Source: Bacteroidota bacterium | Lineage (GTDB): Bacteria; Bacteroidota; Bacteroidia; AKYH767-A; OLB10 | Assembly (NCBI GenBank): GCA_016709725.1 | Contig: JADJMG010000001.1 | Coordinates: 372,001 to 436,000, forward strand | DNA: 64,000 nucleotides | Direction of reading: 5' to 3' | Part shown: positions 1 to 10,342 of the stretch, in pieces | Layout: every line of letters begins with the position of its first letter | Position numbering within the stretch: position 1 is the first letter of the stretch | Notes under the pieces: model-generated | What the model was told of the DNA's origin: nothing | The model's input: the letters and a program-made list of their open reading frames with translations, nothing else | The model's database searches: none | Program-made: the position numbers and the translations under genes

Positions 1-594
1 ATTATTCAACCGTTGATCGATGAAAAAAATAAGGACATGGAACCTAAAATTCATCTTTCTTCTAAGGAAATTGAACAGGCAGATGAATTTATAAAGACCA
101 ACCAGATCGGGCGATTTGCTCTATTTCATACGGGTGCTAGAAGGACACTGAAAAAATGGCCCTTGGATCGCGTGGTTCGAATCATGAAATGGATACACCA
201 AGATTTCGGTTACGATTGTGTTTTGGTGGGTGATGCATTCGACGCAAAAGACGCAGAAGAAATTCAATCACAGTTGGATTTTAAACTTCATATCGCGGCA
301 GGAAACATAAATTTATTAGGTTTTGCGGCACTTTGTCAAAAAGCGGAGTTGTTTATGGGAAATGATAGTGGCCCGTTGCATATTGCTACCGCGATGGGAA
401 CAGCTGCATTAGGATTGTATGGTCCAGGTGATCCAATCTTCCACCCAAGAAAAGAAAATGCTACTTTCATCCATCATATTTTAGAATGTAATCCTTGCGA
501 TCAGGTTCATTGCAAATACAAATCGTATCCTTGCATTCAACGCATCACCGAGGAAGAAGTAAAAGAAAAAATTAAATTTTTATGGAATTTGTAA
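1..594 (+). CDS. Glycosyltransferase family 9 (ADP-heptose:LPS heptosyltransferase-like), C-terminal part
   Basis: The frame is open from the first base of the window, so the gene begins outside it and only about 197 C-terminal residues are visible. The fragment shows the C-terminal Rossmann-like half of GT9 enzymes: a strand plus H-TGA-R-LKKWP (the region that contacts the sugar nucleotide), a VLVGD strand, and the family-typical GNDSGPLHIATAMGT segment followed by LYGPGDP. A cysteine cluster near the end (ECNPCDQVHCKYKSYPC) is common in this family. GT9 enzymes add heptose or related sugars to the lipopolysaccharide core at the inner membrane. The exact sugar cannot be told. It is followed after 19 nt by a DinB-like gene on the same strand. 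Confidence 0.88.
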   Translation: MIQPLIDEKNKDMEPKIHLSSKEIEQADEFIKTNQIGRFALFHTGARRTLKKWPLDRVVRIMKWIHQDFGYDCVLVGDAFDAKDAEEIQSQLDFKLHIAAGNINLLGFAALCQKAELFMGNDSGPLHIATAMGTAALGLYGPGDPIFHPRKENATFIHHILECNPCDQVHCKYKSYPCIQRITEEEVKEKIKFLWNL

Positions 595-613
595 ATTTCG
601 AAAACAGATAGAA

Positions 614-1069
614 ATGAAAAAACTACAACAGTTATTACTCGTGGTAGAAGAAAAAATTCCACATCACGAAAAATTGAACACTACGGTTTCCGCATCTTCG
701 GTGGGTTGGCAAATTGAACATATTCTTCTCACCATAAAAATAATTTTAGAAGGATTAAAAATATCAAATCCGAAAGATTACAAATGGAAATTTAATATCC
801 TAAGAGCTGTAGTTTATACCACTAAAAAAATTCCTAGAGGGAGAGCTAAAGCACCTTCCATTGTAAGACCAGAAAAATACGACGAAGCAACGATCCGACA
901 TCATCTACAAAAAGTAAAAGATGCTTTACAAAACACGGAAGAGTTGCATGAGCATCAATACATCAATCATCCATTTTTTGGACATCTACGAATGAAAAAG
1001 ACGATTACATTTTTGGAGATTCATACGATGCATCATTTGAAGATAATTGATGATATAATTAAGAATTAA
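614..1069 (+). CDS. DinB / DUF1569-like superfamily protein
   Basis: This 151-residue protein is predicted to be an all-alpha four-helix bundle. The visible signature is a W-x-IEH motif near residue 32 and a C-terminal HTMHHLKIIDDI segment; the spaced histidines match the metal-binding triad of the DinB/DUF1569 superfamily. Members may be metal-dependent transferases (bacillithiol or mycothiol related) or damage-inducible proteins, but no substrate can be inferred here. It lies 19 nt after the glycosyltransferase, so it is probably co-transcribed with it. The ATG start is well placed, with no strong Shine-Dalgarno, as is normal in this phylum. Family assignment is fairly sure; function is unknown. 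Confidence 0.65.
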   Translation: MKKLQQLLLVVEEKIPHHEKLNTTVSASSVGWQIEHILLTIKIILEGLKISNPKDYKWKFNILRAVVYTTKKIPRGRAKAPSIVRPEKYDEATIRHHLQKVKDALQNTEELHEHQYINHPFFGHLRMKKTITFLEIHTMHHLKIIDDIIKN

Positions 1070-1070
1070 G

Positions 1071-1088
1071 TCCCGATAGCTATCGGGA
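1071..1088. repeat. Dispersed 18-bp perfect palindrome (copy 1)
   Basis: TCCCGATAGCTATCGGGA is a perfect palindrome lying 1 nt after the DinB-like stop codon. The same sequence recurs at 32843-32860 and 50144-50161, each time just 3' of a stop codon, and its core recurs at 61781-61800 inside a gene. It may act as a terminator hairpin or be a REP-like repeat. Confidence 0.9.
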
Positions 1089-1257
1089 TCAGAATTCAGA
1101 ATTCAGTCGCGAGGCATCACGATCAGATTTTTTTTGCATAGTTGCTTAAAGTCGATTTTTTCTTCGCAAAGACACCATTCTTCAGGCTAACAAGAGCAGA
1201 GCTGAAACCAATAAATTTATTTTACTAGTCTAACTTTTAGATTTATTATTAATTATC

Positions 1258-1408
1258 AATTTTAACACTAGAGGCACTAGAGAACACTAGAGAACACTTG
1301 AGAAATTTGAGAACACTTAGTACACTAAAAATTCTTTAGAACACGAAGTACTCTAAAGCTTAACTCTTGTGCACTCTTGTGACCTTTGTGCCTTTAGTGT
1401 TAAATTTT
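1258..1408. repeat. Intergenic inverted-repeat element with internal short repeats
   Basis: The gap 1070-1492 holds no gene that I can see. Within it, the segment near 1260-1277 (TTTTAACACTAGAGGCAC) is matched in inverted orientation at about 1389-1408 (GTGCCTTTAGTGTTAAATTT), giving imperfect terminal inverted repeats around about 110 bp. The interior carries short direct repeats of ACTAGAGAACAC. This looks like a small non-coding palindromic element. No transposase is present, and the exact ends are my estimate. Confidence 0.5.
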
Positions 1409-1492
1409 TCACGCGCAGAAGAGTAGTTCCGATAACCTATCGAGACGCAAATATTCTTGGGAGATAATATGCAAACAGTAAAAAAAATCGAA

Positions 1493-2149
1493 TTAATTAT
1501 TTTCTACCACGGAATTATCTGCTGGATTTTCTAATTCTTCCGTTGAAGTTTTGTTTTCTTCGGGATAAATTTTCTTCTGGAACAAAATCCATACAATGAC
1601 ACCGCCGGTAATGGATGCATCGGCGATATTAAAGACCGGACGGAAGAATAAAAAATGTTCACCACCCCAAATTGGTAACCACTCCGGAAATGTTCCGCTT
1701 AAGAGTGGAAAATAAAACATGTCTACTACTTTCCCGTGAAGGATAGATGCATAGCCACCTTCTGGTGGAAAGAGCGTTGCGATAGTTCCAAAATCGCTGG
1801 ATGAAAACAGCATTCCATAAAAAACGGAATCAATAATATTTCCAACGGCACCGGCAAAGACCAGTGCAATAACGGTTATATAATAGGAGCTTGCTTTTTC
1901 TTTGGTAAGCTTCCACAGATAGTAGCCCAATCCTGAAACAAACAAAATGCGGAAGACACTTAAAAATAGTTTTCCGTAATTACCACCAAACTCCATTCCG
2001 AAAGCCATTCCATTATTTTCGGTAAAGTGAATGATGAACCAAGGAGCAATTTCAAACTCTTGCCCGAGGTACATATTCGTCTTGATCCAAATCTTAAGAA
2101 GTTGGTCGGCCAATAAAATAGCAAAGATGAGTAACAGGGGTCTTTTCAA
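1493..2149 (-). CDS. lspA: Lipoprotein signal peptidase (signal peptidase II)
   Basis: LspA is the inner-membrane aspartyl protease that removes signal peptides from diacylglyceryl-modified prolipoproteins. The 218-residue protein has four predicted membrane segments (about 4-20, 61-79, 90-110 and 178-192). Both catalytic aspartates are in their conserved contexts: D107 in GNIIDS and D177 in FNIADAS; the N-terminal ADQLLK and the TENNGMAF motifs are also typical. About 50 extra residues between the catalytic motifs (roughly 113-165) form the longer periplasmic insertion usual in Bacteroidota. The acidic, Asn-rich C-terminal tail is poorly conserved. It is the last gene of a probable ileS - DksA-like - lspA cluster. 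Many lipoproteins in this window are its likely substrates. Confidence 0.95.
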   Translation of the reverse strand: MKRPLLLIFAILLADQLLKIWIKTNMYLGQEFEIAPWFIIHFTENNGMAFGMEFGGNYGKLFLSVFRILFVSGLGYYLWKLTKEKASSYYITVIALVFAGAVGNIIDSVFYGMLFSSSDFGTIATLFPPEGGYASILHGKVVDMFYFPLLSGTFPEWLPIWGGEHFLFFRPVFNIADASITGGVIVWILFQKKIYPEENKTSTEELENPADNSVVENN

Positions 2150-2288
2150 GCTTCTTTTCTCTATGAAACAATCGAAGCTTGCGGCGAATGGCTACAAGCT
2201 TCGATGTTTATTTTTAACGATTCATGGGATCTCGATTTATTTCATCTCTAACAGTGAGGTCTATCCGAACTTACTGTCAAGCGTAAAA

Positions 2289-3152
2289 CTAGTCGCGATA
2301 TTGTTTTAATTTCGCTTCCATACTTTGCGTAGTATGAGGAACCGCACGTAAACGCTCCTTAGCAATTAATTTTCCGGTGATGCGACAAATACCGTATGTT
2401 TTGTTTTCAATGCGAATCAAAGCCATTTCCAATTGCTCAATAAACTTCTTTTGACGAGCGGCTAAATTGGCTGCTTCTTCTTTCGCTAAGGTTTCAGAAC
2501 CATCTTCTAACATTTTGAAAGAAGCACCTGTATCATCCGTTCCATTCTCATTGGTATTGATAATTTGTGCTTGAAGGTTTATTAATTCTTCACGTGCATC
2601 CACTAATTTTTTTACAATAAGACCTTTGAATTCTTGTAGGTCTGCATCGTTGTAACGTTGCGTTACGGTTGGTTTTACTTTTTCTATCATAGTCTCTTTC
2701 ACATTCTTTACGGGAGGAGCCACAGCTACTTTTGGTGCTACGGACTTAGGGGTTTCAACTTTTACTTCTGGAGTTTTCACCATTGCAACATGTTTCACTG
2801 CTGCAATAGGTTTCACCGCTGCTTTTTTCTCTGGAGCTTTAGCTACCACTTTTTTAGCAGGAGCTTTTGCTACTACCTTTTTTACTGGAGCTACTTTCTT
2901 TGCTGCAGGCTTAGCAACTACTTTCTTCGCAGGCGCTGCTTTAGCAGGCGCTGCTTTCTTTGCTACCTTCTTTGCAGGTGCTGCTTTCTTTGCGGGTGCT
3001 GCTTTCTTAACTACTTTTTTTGCAGGTGCTGCTTTCTTAACCACCTTTTTTGCTGGAGCTGCTTTTTTAACAACTTTTTTTGCCGGAGCTTTCTTTACAG
3101 GCTTCTTCACCGCAGCTTTTTTTGTTTTCGAAATTGGTTTTTTAGTGGCCAT
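2289..3152 (-). CDS. DksA/TraR-like protein with long Lys/Ala/Pro-rich N-terminal tail
   Basis: Residues 1 to about 125 are built from repeats of the type APAKKVVKKA, resembling the histone H1 C-terminal tail and likely to bind nucleic acid or polyphosphate. Residues about 165-287 resemble the DksA/TraR family: an alpha-helical hairpin with a conserved acidic stretch, then YGICRITGKLIAKERLRAVPHTTQSMEAK. Classical DksA has four zinc-binding cysteines in this last part; here only one (in YGIC) remains, so the zinc finger is probably not formed. DksA proteins bind the RNA polymerase secondary channel and work with ppGpp. The gene begins 1 nt after the ileS stop and precedes lspA, a conserved order in Bacteroidota. 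Start ATG with MATKKPISKTKK is clear. Confidence 0.85.
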   Translation of the reverse strand: MATKKPISKTKKAAVKKPVKKAPAKKVVKKAAPAKKVVKKAAPAKKVVKKAAPAKKAAPAKKVAKKAAPAKAAPAKKVVAKPAAKKVAPVKKVVAKAPAKKVVAKAPEKKAAVKPIAAVKHVAMVKTPEVKVETPKSVAPKVAVAPPVKNVKETMIEKVKPTVTQRYNDADLQEFKGLIVKKLVDAREELINLQAQIINTNENGTDDTGASFKMLEDGSETLAKEEAANLAARQKKFIEQLEMALIRIENKTYGICRITGKLIAKERLRAVPHTTQSMEAKLKQYRD

Positions 3153-3153
3153 T

Positions 3154-6100
3154 TTAATTTTTGTTTACTGATGTTAATACTTGAAGCGCTTCATCCATCT
3201 CCAGAGAAATCACATCGGATCCCTCTAACTGCTCCACGAGCTCCAGTTGAATTGCTAAAATTTCGCTGCGAATATAGTCGAAATTGTTCTTTATTGAGCG
3301 TTGAACTTCTTCTGATCCTTTAATTTTCACGTTAATTCGGTCGGTAATCTCGAATCCTTTGTCCTTGCGGATGTTCTGAATTCGATTCACTAATTCACGA
3401 GCTAATCCTTTCTCTTTCAAAGCGTCTGAAAGTGTAATGTCTAAGGCAACCGTCAACTTTCCTTGATTTGCAACTTGCCATCCGGGAATATCTTCGCTTA
3501 GAATTTCAACGTCTTCCAGCAATAGGTCGAAGATGACAGCTCCCAGATTTAATGGCAACATCCCATTCTTCTCCAAATAAGCAATTTGCTCTTGGTTGAT
3601 ATCGGATATGCTGCTTGATAATTGTTTCATCAAGCCGCCCACCTTGGGTCCCAATGCTTTAAAGTTCGGCTTGATTTTTTTCACCAACACGGTAGTCGCA
3701 TCTTCCAAAAATTCAATTTCTTCCACATTCACTTCGGCAATAATCAAATCTTGAACGGAAAGTACTTGCTCTTTGAATTTTGCATCTACCACAGGCAATA
3801 ATATTTTCTGCAAGGGTTGACGTACTTTGATATTCACTTTTTGCGTAGACTCAAAGTCATCGAACTAATATCTTGAGCCAATTGCATGCGTTCTTCCAGG
3901 TCTTTGTTGATCAATGATTCATTCACTACTGGAAACTGAGCCAGATGCACAGAAATATTTTTATCTTTCTTGCTGATGGAATTCAAGTCGGTAAATAGAT
4001 GATCGGCGAAGAACGGAGCAATGGGAGCCATCAAACGAGATAGTGTATCCAAACAAGTGTACAAAGTTTGGTAAGCTACTTTTTTATCGTCCGTGTATTC
4101 TCCTTTCCAAAATCTTCTTCTACTCAATCGCACATACCAATTGCTCAAATGCTCGGTTACAAATTCCTGAATAGCACGAGCAGCTTTTGTTGGTTCATAG
4201 TCGGCATAACTGGCATCCACTTCTTTGATAAGTGAATATAAGAGGGAAAGAATCCATCGATCCAATTCCGTTCTTTTCTCCATGGGGATTTCTTCACCTT
4301 CAAAAGTGAATCCATCAATGTTTGCATAGAGCGCAAAGAAATTATAAGTATTGTAAAGTGTGCCAAAAAATTTCCGTTGCACTTCACCAATTCCATCTAA
4401 ATTAAACTTCAAATTATCCCACGGTTGTGCATTGCTGATCATGTACCAGCGTGTGGCATCGGCACCATAAGTATCGAGTGTAGTAAAAGGATCGGCGGCA
4501 TTGCCCAATCGCTTCGACATTTTATTTCCGTTTTTGTCGAGTACTAATCCGTTCGACACAACATTTTTAAACGCTACTTGATCAAACAACATGACAGAGA
4601 TGGCGTGCAATGTAAAAAACCATCCGCGAGTTTGGTCTACTCCTTCTGCAATGAAATCGGCAGGATATAAATTTTCCAAACTCTTTGTGGAAAAAGGATA
4701 ATTCCATTGTGCATACGGCATCGCACCTGAATCGAACCACACATCAATCAAATCCAATTCGCGTGTCATGGGTTTTCCCGTTGACGAAACTAAGATGGCG
4801 TGATCAACATAAGGACGATGTAAATCGAAATCATTTGCAGTTGGATCCAAGTGTTCCATTTTAGTGGGATCCATAAATCCTGCTGCTGCAGATTTTTTTA
4901 ACTCTTCATTCAATTCCGCAACGGAGCCGATGCATTTCTCTTCACCGTCTTCACTTCTCCAAATGGGCAAAGGAATTCCCCAATAGCGAGAGCGACTTAA
5001 ATTCCAATCTACTAAATTCTCGAGCCAATTACCAAAGCGACCAGTACCTGTACTTTCAGGTTTCCAGTTGATGGTTTTATTGAGTTCAATCATTCGATCT
5101 TTGTATGCAGTGGTACGGATAAACCATGAATCCAATGGGTAATACAAGATGGGTTTATCGGTTCTCCAGCAATGCGGATAACTATGCTCGTATTTTTCTA
5201 CTTTAAAAGCAAGATTATTTGTTTTGAGTTGAATGGCGATACGTTCATCTACATTCAAATATTTGTCTCTTCCCTGTTTAACGCGCAATGCTTCCTTATC
5301 CGTTTCATTGATGTATTCTTCCTTCACGTACTCATGGGCGAAGTCGGTAACTTCCTTTACAAATCGACCTTGACGATCTACTAACGGCATCGGCTTACCG
5401 CTTTCATCATTCACCATGATGGGCGGCACGTCGTGTTGCTTGGCCACGCGAAAGTCATCAGCACCAAAGGTAGGTGCGATGTGTACAATTCCAGTTCCAT
5501 CTTCTGTACTCACAAAATCACCCACAATCACTCGAAAGGCATTTCCTTCCGGCTGCACATAGGGTATCAACTGCTCGAAACGCATATCTTGTAAGTCGGA
5601 ACCTTTTATTTCTTTCTCTATACGAAATGGAATATTTTTATTTCCTTCTTGATATTCTTCAATCGTCAACTCCGCATTCTTGGAATTAAAATGTTTTGCA
5701 AAAAGATCTTTTGCAACAACTACGCTGATGGGTTGAAACGTATATGCGTTAAATGTTCGCACCAACAGGTAAGTAATATTCGCACCTACCGCCAATGCTG
5801 CATTAGAGGGTAATGTCCACGGCGTGGTGGTCCAAGCTAGAAAATAAACGGGCGCATCTGTCGAAGCAAAAAGCACTTCCGACTTCGCATCACGAATGGC
5901 CTTAAACTGCGCTACGATGGTAGTGTCTTTAACTAATTTATAAGTTCCCGGTTGATTTAATTCATGCGAACTTAAACCCGTTCCGGCAGCTGGAGAGAAG
6001 GGTTGAATCGTATACCCTTTGTAGAGCATATTCTTCTTATGTAACTCTTTCAACAAGTACCAGCATGTTTCGATGTACTTATTTTCAAAAGTGATGTACG

Positions 6101-6542
6101 GATTTTCAAGATCGACCCAATAGCCCATCTTCCGGGTAAGATCGTCCCATACCGACTTATACTTCATCACCTCGTGACGACAAGCTTTATTATACTCTTC
6201 GATCGAAATTTTACTTCCGATATCTTCCTTCGTAATGCCTAGTGTTTTCTCCACGCTGATCTCGATGGGAAGTCCGTGTGTATCCCATCCACCTTTACGT
6301 TTTACTTGAAAACCTTTTTGTGTTTTGTAGCGACAAAAAATATCTTTAATAGCACGTGCCATCACGTGATGAATTCCAGGTAATCCATTCGCTGAAGGTG
6401 GCCCTTCATAAAAAACATAAGCGGGTGCGCCTTCACGTTCTTCGACAGAACGTTCAAAGACTTTATTCTCCTCCCAACGCTGCAGAACAGTCTCAGCTAT
6501 ATTGGGGAGATTCAACGATTTATATTCGGTGTATTGCGACAT
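3154..6542 (-). CDS. ileS: Isoleucine--tRNA ligase, frame broken once
   Basis: Cytoplasmic class I aminoacyl-tRNA synthetase that charges tRNA-Ile and edits misactivated valine. The N-terminus carries PPSANGLPGIHHVMAR (HIGH-motif region, about residues 48-63), a long editing insertion with a TTTPWTLPSN threonine-rich site, WDTHGLP, and NGNKMSKRLGN (the KMSKS loop). The frame stops after about 902 residues (TGA at 3834-3836), and the next frame continues exactly with the C-terminal anticodon-binding region starting KVNIKVRQPLQK. Adding one base in the A-run (T-run at 3838-3842 on the plus strand) rejoins them to 1129 residues, the normal length. A TATCTTCG box lies 10 nt upstream of the ATG. 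Loss of IleS would be lethal, so I read the break as a sequence error or, less likely, recoding. Confidence 0.95.
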
Positions 6543-6734
6543 AATAAGTGTGCGAAGATACGGATTAAATTGCTTTTTTTTAACTTGAAAAAGGAGTGAA
6601 TTCGCTCTTAACCGAAGACTTTAACATAGTGATTATTAATGGATAGGAACTTGGTGCTGCCCTCGAGAGCCTCAGGCAGCAGAACAGAGGGAGACAGAGT
6701 GTGAGAGAGGAGAATACTATTAATCAGCAAAACC

Positions 6735-7606
6735 TCATTTCAAATTCTTAATCACCTTTGGAGTTGTGATTAAATTCAAAACTATACCGGCAACAACTAA
6801 CAACAACCCTATGAATTCCATGAACACATGGGTTTCGTGGAAGAACATCCATCCAAATAAAATGGCATAGCCAACACCTAAATAATTTAAGATGGTCACC
6901 TTCGCCATGTTTTCCAGTTGCAAGGAACGCGTTAAGTTTTCTTGTCCGAGTTGTGTTAAGATTCCCAATAAAAGAATCCAGATCCAATCCAAACCTACGG
7001 GTTGTTTCCAATTGAAAACTGAAACGATTCCACCTACGATAGCGCCTAATAATTGAAAATGCAAAACCACCACTAACGGATGTTCTTTTTCTCTCATGGA
7101 ACGAACCATGTTATAGGCTAAAGCAGAAAAAATGGCAGAGAAGATTCCAACACCGAGTAGCTCCCAACTAATGCCGGTATCTACTCCTTTTATCACTAAG
7201 ATTCCACAAAATGAAATGGCAAACCAAAGCCATTGTATCGGTCGAACATGCTCATTTAAGAGGAAGATCGCGAAGATGGTTGTGAAGATGGGCGACAAAT
7301 ATTGCAAGGTCACAGCAGTTCCCAGCGGCATATGTTGTACTGTATAGAAAAAAGCATACAAGGCAATGGTTCCGAAGAGTCCACGCAACAAAAGCAAGGT
7401 TCTATTACTCCCTAACCAATCTACTTTTGCTCGATGCAATGCAATGAATCCAATACACGTAGCAACACCACATCTAAAAAAACTAATTCGCTAGTGGGGA
7501 GATGCGCCAGATTCTTTACCATTACATTCATCAATGCAAACCAAAAAGTAGCCAACAACATGTGTTTGACACCAGGTGTAATAAGATTGCTAAATTTTTC
7601 TTTCAA
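6735..7606 (-). CDS. EamA/DMT-family transporter (RhaT-like), frame broken once
   Basis: This is an integral membrane protein of the drug/metabolite transporter superfamily, with ten predicted membrane segments arranged as two EamA repeats (about 1-140 and 145-290). Typical features include FFRCGVA in helix 2, LRGLFGTIALYAFFYTVQHMPLGTAVTLQYLSP, and the second-repeat segment with LGQENLTRSLQLENMAKVTILNYL. The frame is interrupted at a T8-to-T7 type contraction (A-run at 7476-7482 on the plus strand); restoring one base gives 290 residues, normal for the family. The substrate cannot be inferred; relatives export amino acids, purines or S-adenosylmethionine. No clear operon partner: the downstream FISUMP-domain gene is 66 nt upstream on the same strand. 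Confidence 0.85.
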
Positions 7607-7672
7607 GAGAGGTGAAATTATTCGTAAAGGATAAATAAAATGAAATAAAGAAATTACAATTCGTTATAAAAA

Positions 7673-8299
7673 TTACTCAACCCAGGTTTCAACGACAAAC
7701 GATTCAACTAACCATTTTAATCTATTTCGATTTTGGAGGGCGTCCATAATCAATCGCACAGAAAAAGCATTCGCTCTTCGGTAAAAGATATTTGTGATCA
7801 CCGTTGAATTCGCAGTGAACAATCGCGCATACGCAGTTTGATCACCTTTCACAGTGGAGCTCCAATAAAATCCTTGCTCGCCCTTTTTTCCAAACAAATC
7901 ACTCGAGCTATTTCCACTGCGGTAGCCGGGCAATGGTAAATTCAATCCTGAGGCTCCTCCTTCCATCAATGCTTTTCCTGCTTGCTCATTACCACCAAAA
8001 CGATCAATCAACACTTGCCATTCTTCATCGGTAGGAATATGAAATCCTTTCGGACAAGCATTTTGTGCGGCACTAAAAAAATACAACCGGCCGTTTTGAT
8101 GGTTATTGATGGAATCACGCTCGTACCAAAAGCTATTTGGAAGATTTATGGAAGTATTATGCTTCATCCAAATTTGATCGCCAATATGAATGGTATCCAG
8201 TGGAGAAGACTTCACATCACCCACTGCTGCAGGACCGCAATAAATAAAACCTGCAGAACATAACAATACGAAGAGAGTCGTTTTTAATTTATAATTCAT
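7673..8299 (-). CDS. FISUMP-domain protein, putative lipoprotein
   Basis: The 208-residue protein begins with a hydrophobic signal segment ending FIYCGPAAV, a possible lipobox with Cys at about residue 21. From about residue 37 it follows the Fibrobacter succinogenes major paralogous domain: IGDQIWMKHN, LYFFSAAQNACPKGFHIPTDEEWQVL, FGGNEQAGKAL, LPLPGYR, FYWSST and a final FSVRL. These domains are found on surface or secreted proteins of Fibrobacteres and Bacteroidota; their function is not established. The last 25 residues (after FSVRLIM) go beyond the usual domain end and have no recognisable match. The start MNYKLKTTLF is supported by the signal peptide. Confidence 0.75.
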   Translation of the reverse strand: MNYKLKTTLFVLLCSAGFIYCGPAAVGDVKSSPLDTIHIGDQIWMKHNTSINLPNSFWYERDSINNHQNGRLYFFSAAQNACPKGFHIPTDEEWQVLIDRFGGNEQAGKALMEGGASGLNLPLPGYRSGNSSSDLFGKKGEQGFYWSSTVKGDQTAYARLFTANSTVITNIFYRRANAFSVRLIMDALQNRNRLKWLVESFVVETWVE

Positions 8300-8486
8300 C
8301 CGTTTAGAATTTATAATTCGAGAAAGAAAACATAAAAATACAGAGAATTTTCATTCTTGTAATGCGATTGAACATTTTCTTCATGCAAGGCACACTCAAT
8401 ATTCAAATAAAGGCCAACTTTAATTCAAGTCATTAAAAAATAGTTTAAATTATCCTACACCACAAAAAATTAGATTATGTTTGACC

Positions 8487-9382
8487 ATGCAATTCAAGGT
8501 GGTAGCACTTCTACTTTTGTTCGTTGTCACGGACAGCTTTGGACAACCTGTTTTTGATGTGATGAGTTTACAATATCAACATATTCCTTCCAGTAATTTT
8601 TAAGTAATCAAAACGACGGAAAAAGTGACATCAATTATTTTCAATCTCAACTTAATATTCCTTGGAAATGGAATCGAAAAAACACCTTGGTTGTTAATCC
8701 ACAATACGAAACCAGGAATGTAACTTACAAATCAACGGTAGAACCATCTTCCTCCACTGCACTTCATCTACAAGCATTTTCACTGATGCTTTCCAATCAG
8801 TATGTACTCAACGACACCAACCAACAATTACTATTCGCTGCGGGTATTAGACATTACGCATCGACAGAACTCAACGCGAGTGAAAATACCATGACGCCTG
8901 CTTTCGCTGCCATGTATGCAAAACGCGAAAGCACAACGTTTGCGTGGAAACTTGGAGGCTATTACAGCAAAGAAATGTTTGGTAATTTTTGGTTGCCGCT
9001 GCTTGGATTTGATTGGAAAGTAAGTGATCGATTTTGGTGCTGGGGCATTTTGCCACGTTATGCGGTATTTGATTATACCATCACTCCTAATTGGCATAGT
9101 TGCATCATGTATAAGGGTGTAACCGACACGTATCGATTACCTGATGAAGATTGGTTTTTGATTGGAGAAGGGCAACTCCGATGGGCCAATGATTTTTACC
9201 TTCCTAAACTTCCATTCTTTATTACATTAGATATTGGTCATTCTGTTTCCCGACAATTTCAATTTTACGATGCAAACCGTTTTACAAAACTCAAACAAAC
9301 TCCCACCAATGGTCTCATTTTAAAAGTAGGACTTACTTATCGTGTTGTTACAGATAAAAGATTTAGAACATCAAAAATTTAA
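8487..9382 (+). CDS. Outer-membrane barrel-like protein (DUF6268-like), frame broken once
   Basis: The ATG at 8487 opens a signal peptide (MQFKVVALLLFVVTDSFGQ), and the sequence continues PVFDVMSLQYQHIPSS before a TAA at 8601-8603. Adding one T to the run at 8597-8601 continues the frame smoothly (NQNDGKSDINYFQSQLNIPWKWNRKNTLVVNP) to the stop at 9382, giving 298 residues. The mature part is rich in alternating aromatic and polar residues and ends in a Tyr-rich strand, as in transmembrane beta barrels. The pattern recalls DUF6268 outer-membrane proteins; I recall this family and could not search it. No function is known. The gene converges with the Fic gene, whose restored stop lies only 8 bp away. 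Confidence 0.6.
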
Positions 9383-9389
9383 AACCAGT

Positions 9390-10342
9390 TTATCTTAATT
9401 TATAAATAGTTTTATTTTGCATTCCCGATTTAGAAAATAAATTCAATTCCACTCCTTTATTAAATCTCTGCTTGCTGTTGCAGAAGAGATCGTTTTGAAG
9501 ACAGCCATATAATCCAATCTTGTAAATTCGCTCATTCCGATTTGAACAAAATATTCCAATCGTTGCTCACTACTCATTGTTTTGTTTTTAAAGCCAAGAA
9601 CTTCTTTTAGTGTTTTATCCAAAACGGTTAACATATATTCGATAAATAGAGTTGAGTTTCCAGCATTATCACTTTGTGAAAGTGCTTTGTAATATTCCTT
9701 TTGAGAAGAGTGAATGATCGATTCAAATGGCAGAAATTCAAAAACAGGATACTCATGAAGTAAAATAAGTGTTTGCCACAGCCGACCCATCCTTCCATTG
9801 CCATCCATAAAGGGATGAATAAATTCCAGTTCATAATGAAAAACACAACTTTTGATGAGAACCAAATCCTCATCTTTCTTTAAGTAGGCAAACAAATCAT
9901 TCATTAAGCCTGGCACATTTTTATAGGATGGTGCAAGATGAGCGACCTTAGATCCCTTCACAATTCCTACTCCTTTATTTCTGTACTTTCCGGGCTGATC
10001 AACGAGTCCCGACATCAACATTTTATGCGCACTTAAAAACGATTTTACAGAATTCGGTTTAAAATTTTGAATCGCGTCATACACTTGAATTGCATTCTTT
10101 ACTTCTAAAATATCCTTCGCTGGTCCAATTACTTTTTTATTGTTGACGATCGCTTCAATTTGATCCTCAGAAAGTGTATTGCCCTCAATTTGAAGCGACG
10201 AAAAGATGGTTTTTATTCTATTCTGTTTTCTTAATTTTGGTTCTTGCTTATCCAAATAAAGCGCATTCATCTCCCCCAATTTGATTGAAATTGAGCTAAT
10301 TAGTTCAATAATTTTAGGGGATATGGTATAAGGAGGCTTCAT
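9390..10342 (-). CDS. Fic-family AMP transferase with N-terminal inhibitory motif and winged-helix end, frame broken once
   Basis: Fic proteins transfer AMP (or another nucleotide part) from ATP to target hydroxyl groups. The core motif HPFMDGNGRMGR (residues 176-187) is intact, including the catalytic His176. The N-terminal helix carries S-L-Q-I-E-G-N at 49-55, matching the class II auto-inhibitory motif (S/T)xxxE(G/N), so the toxin-like activity is likely held in check within the same chain. The visible frame ends at 9443, but one extra base in the T-run at 9456-9458 (plus strand) extends it through GVELNLFSKSGMQNKTIYKLR to a stop at 9390 (317 residues). This completes a C-terminal winged-helix-like domain that could bind DNA. 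A perfect palindrome abuts the start codon. Targets are unknown. Confidence 0.9.

Noticed and set aside
2658..3323. Long plus-strand open frame rich in Cys and Phe opposite the DksA-like gene
   Set aside because: It is the reverse-strand shadow of the Lys/Ala-rich repeats; the composition follows from the real gene, and there is no start or promoter support.
3834..3842. Idea that IleS is naturally split into two polypeptides
   Set aside because: The second part starts with GTG inside the stop overlap, adding one base restores the exact family sequence, and many other genes in the window show the same kind of break.
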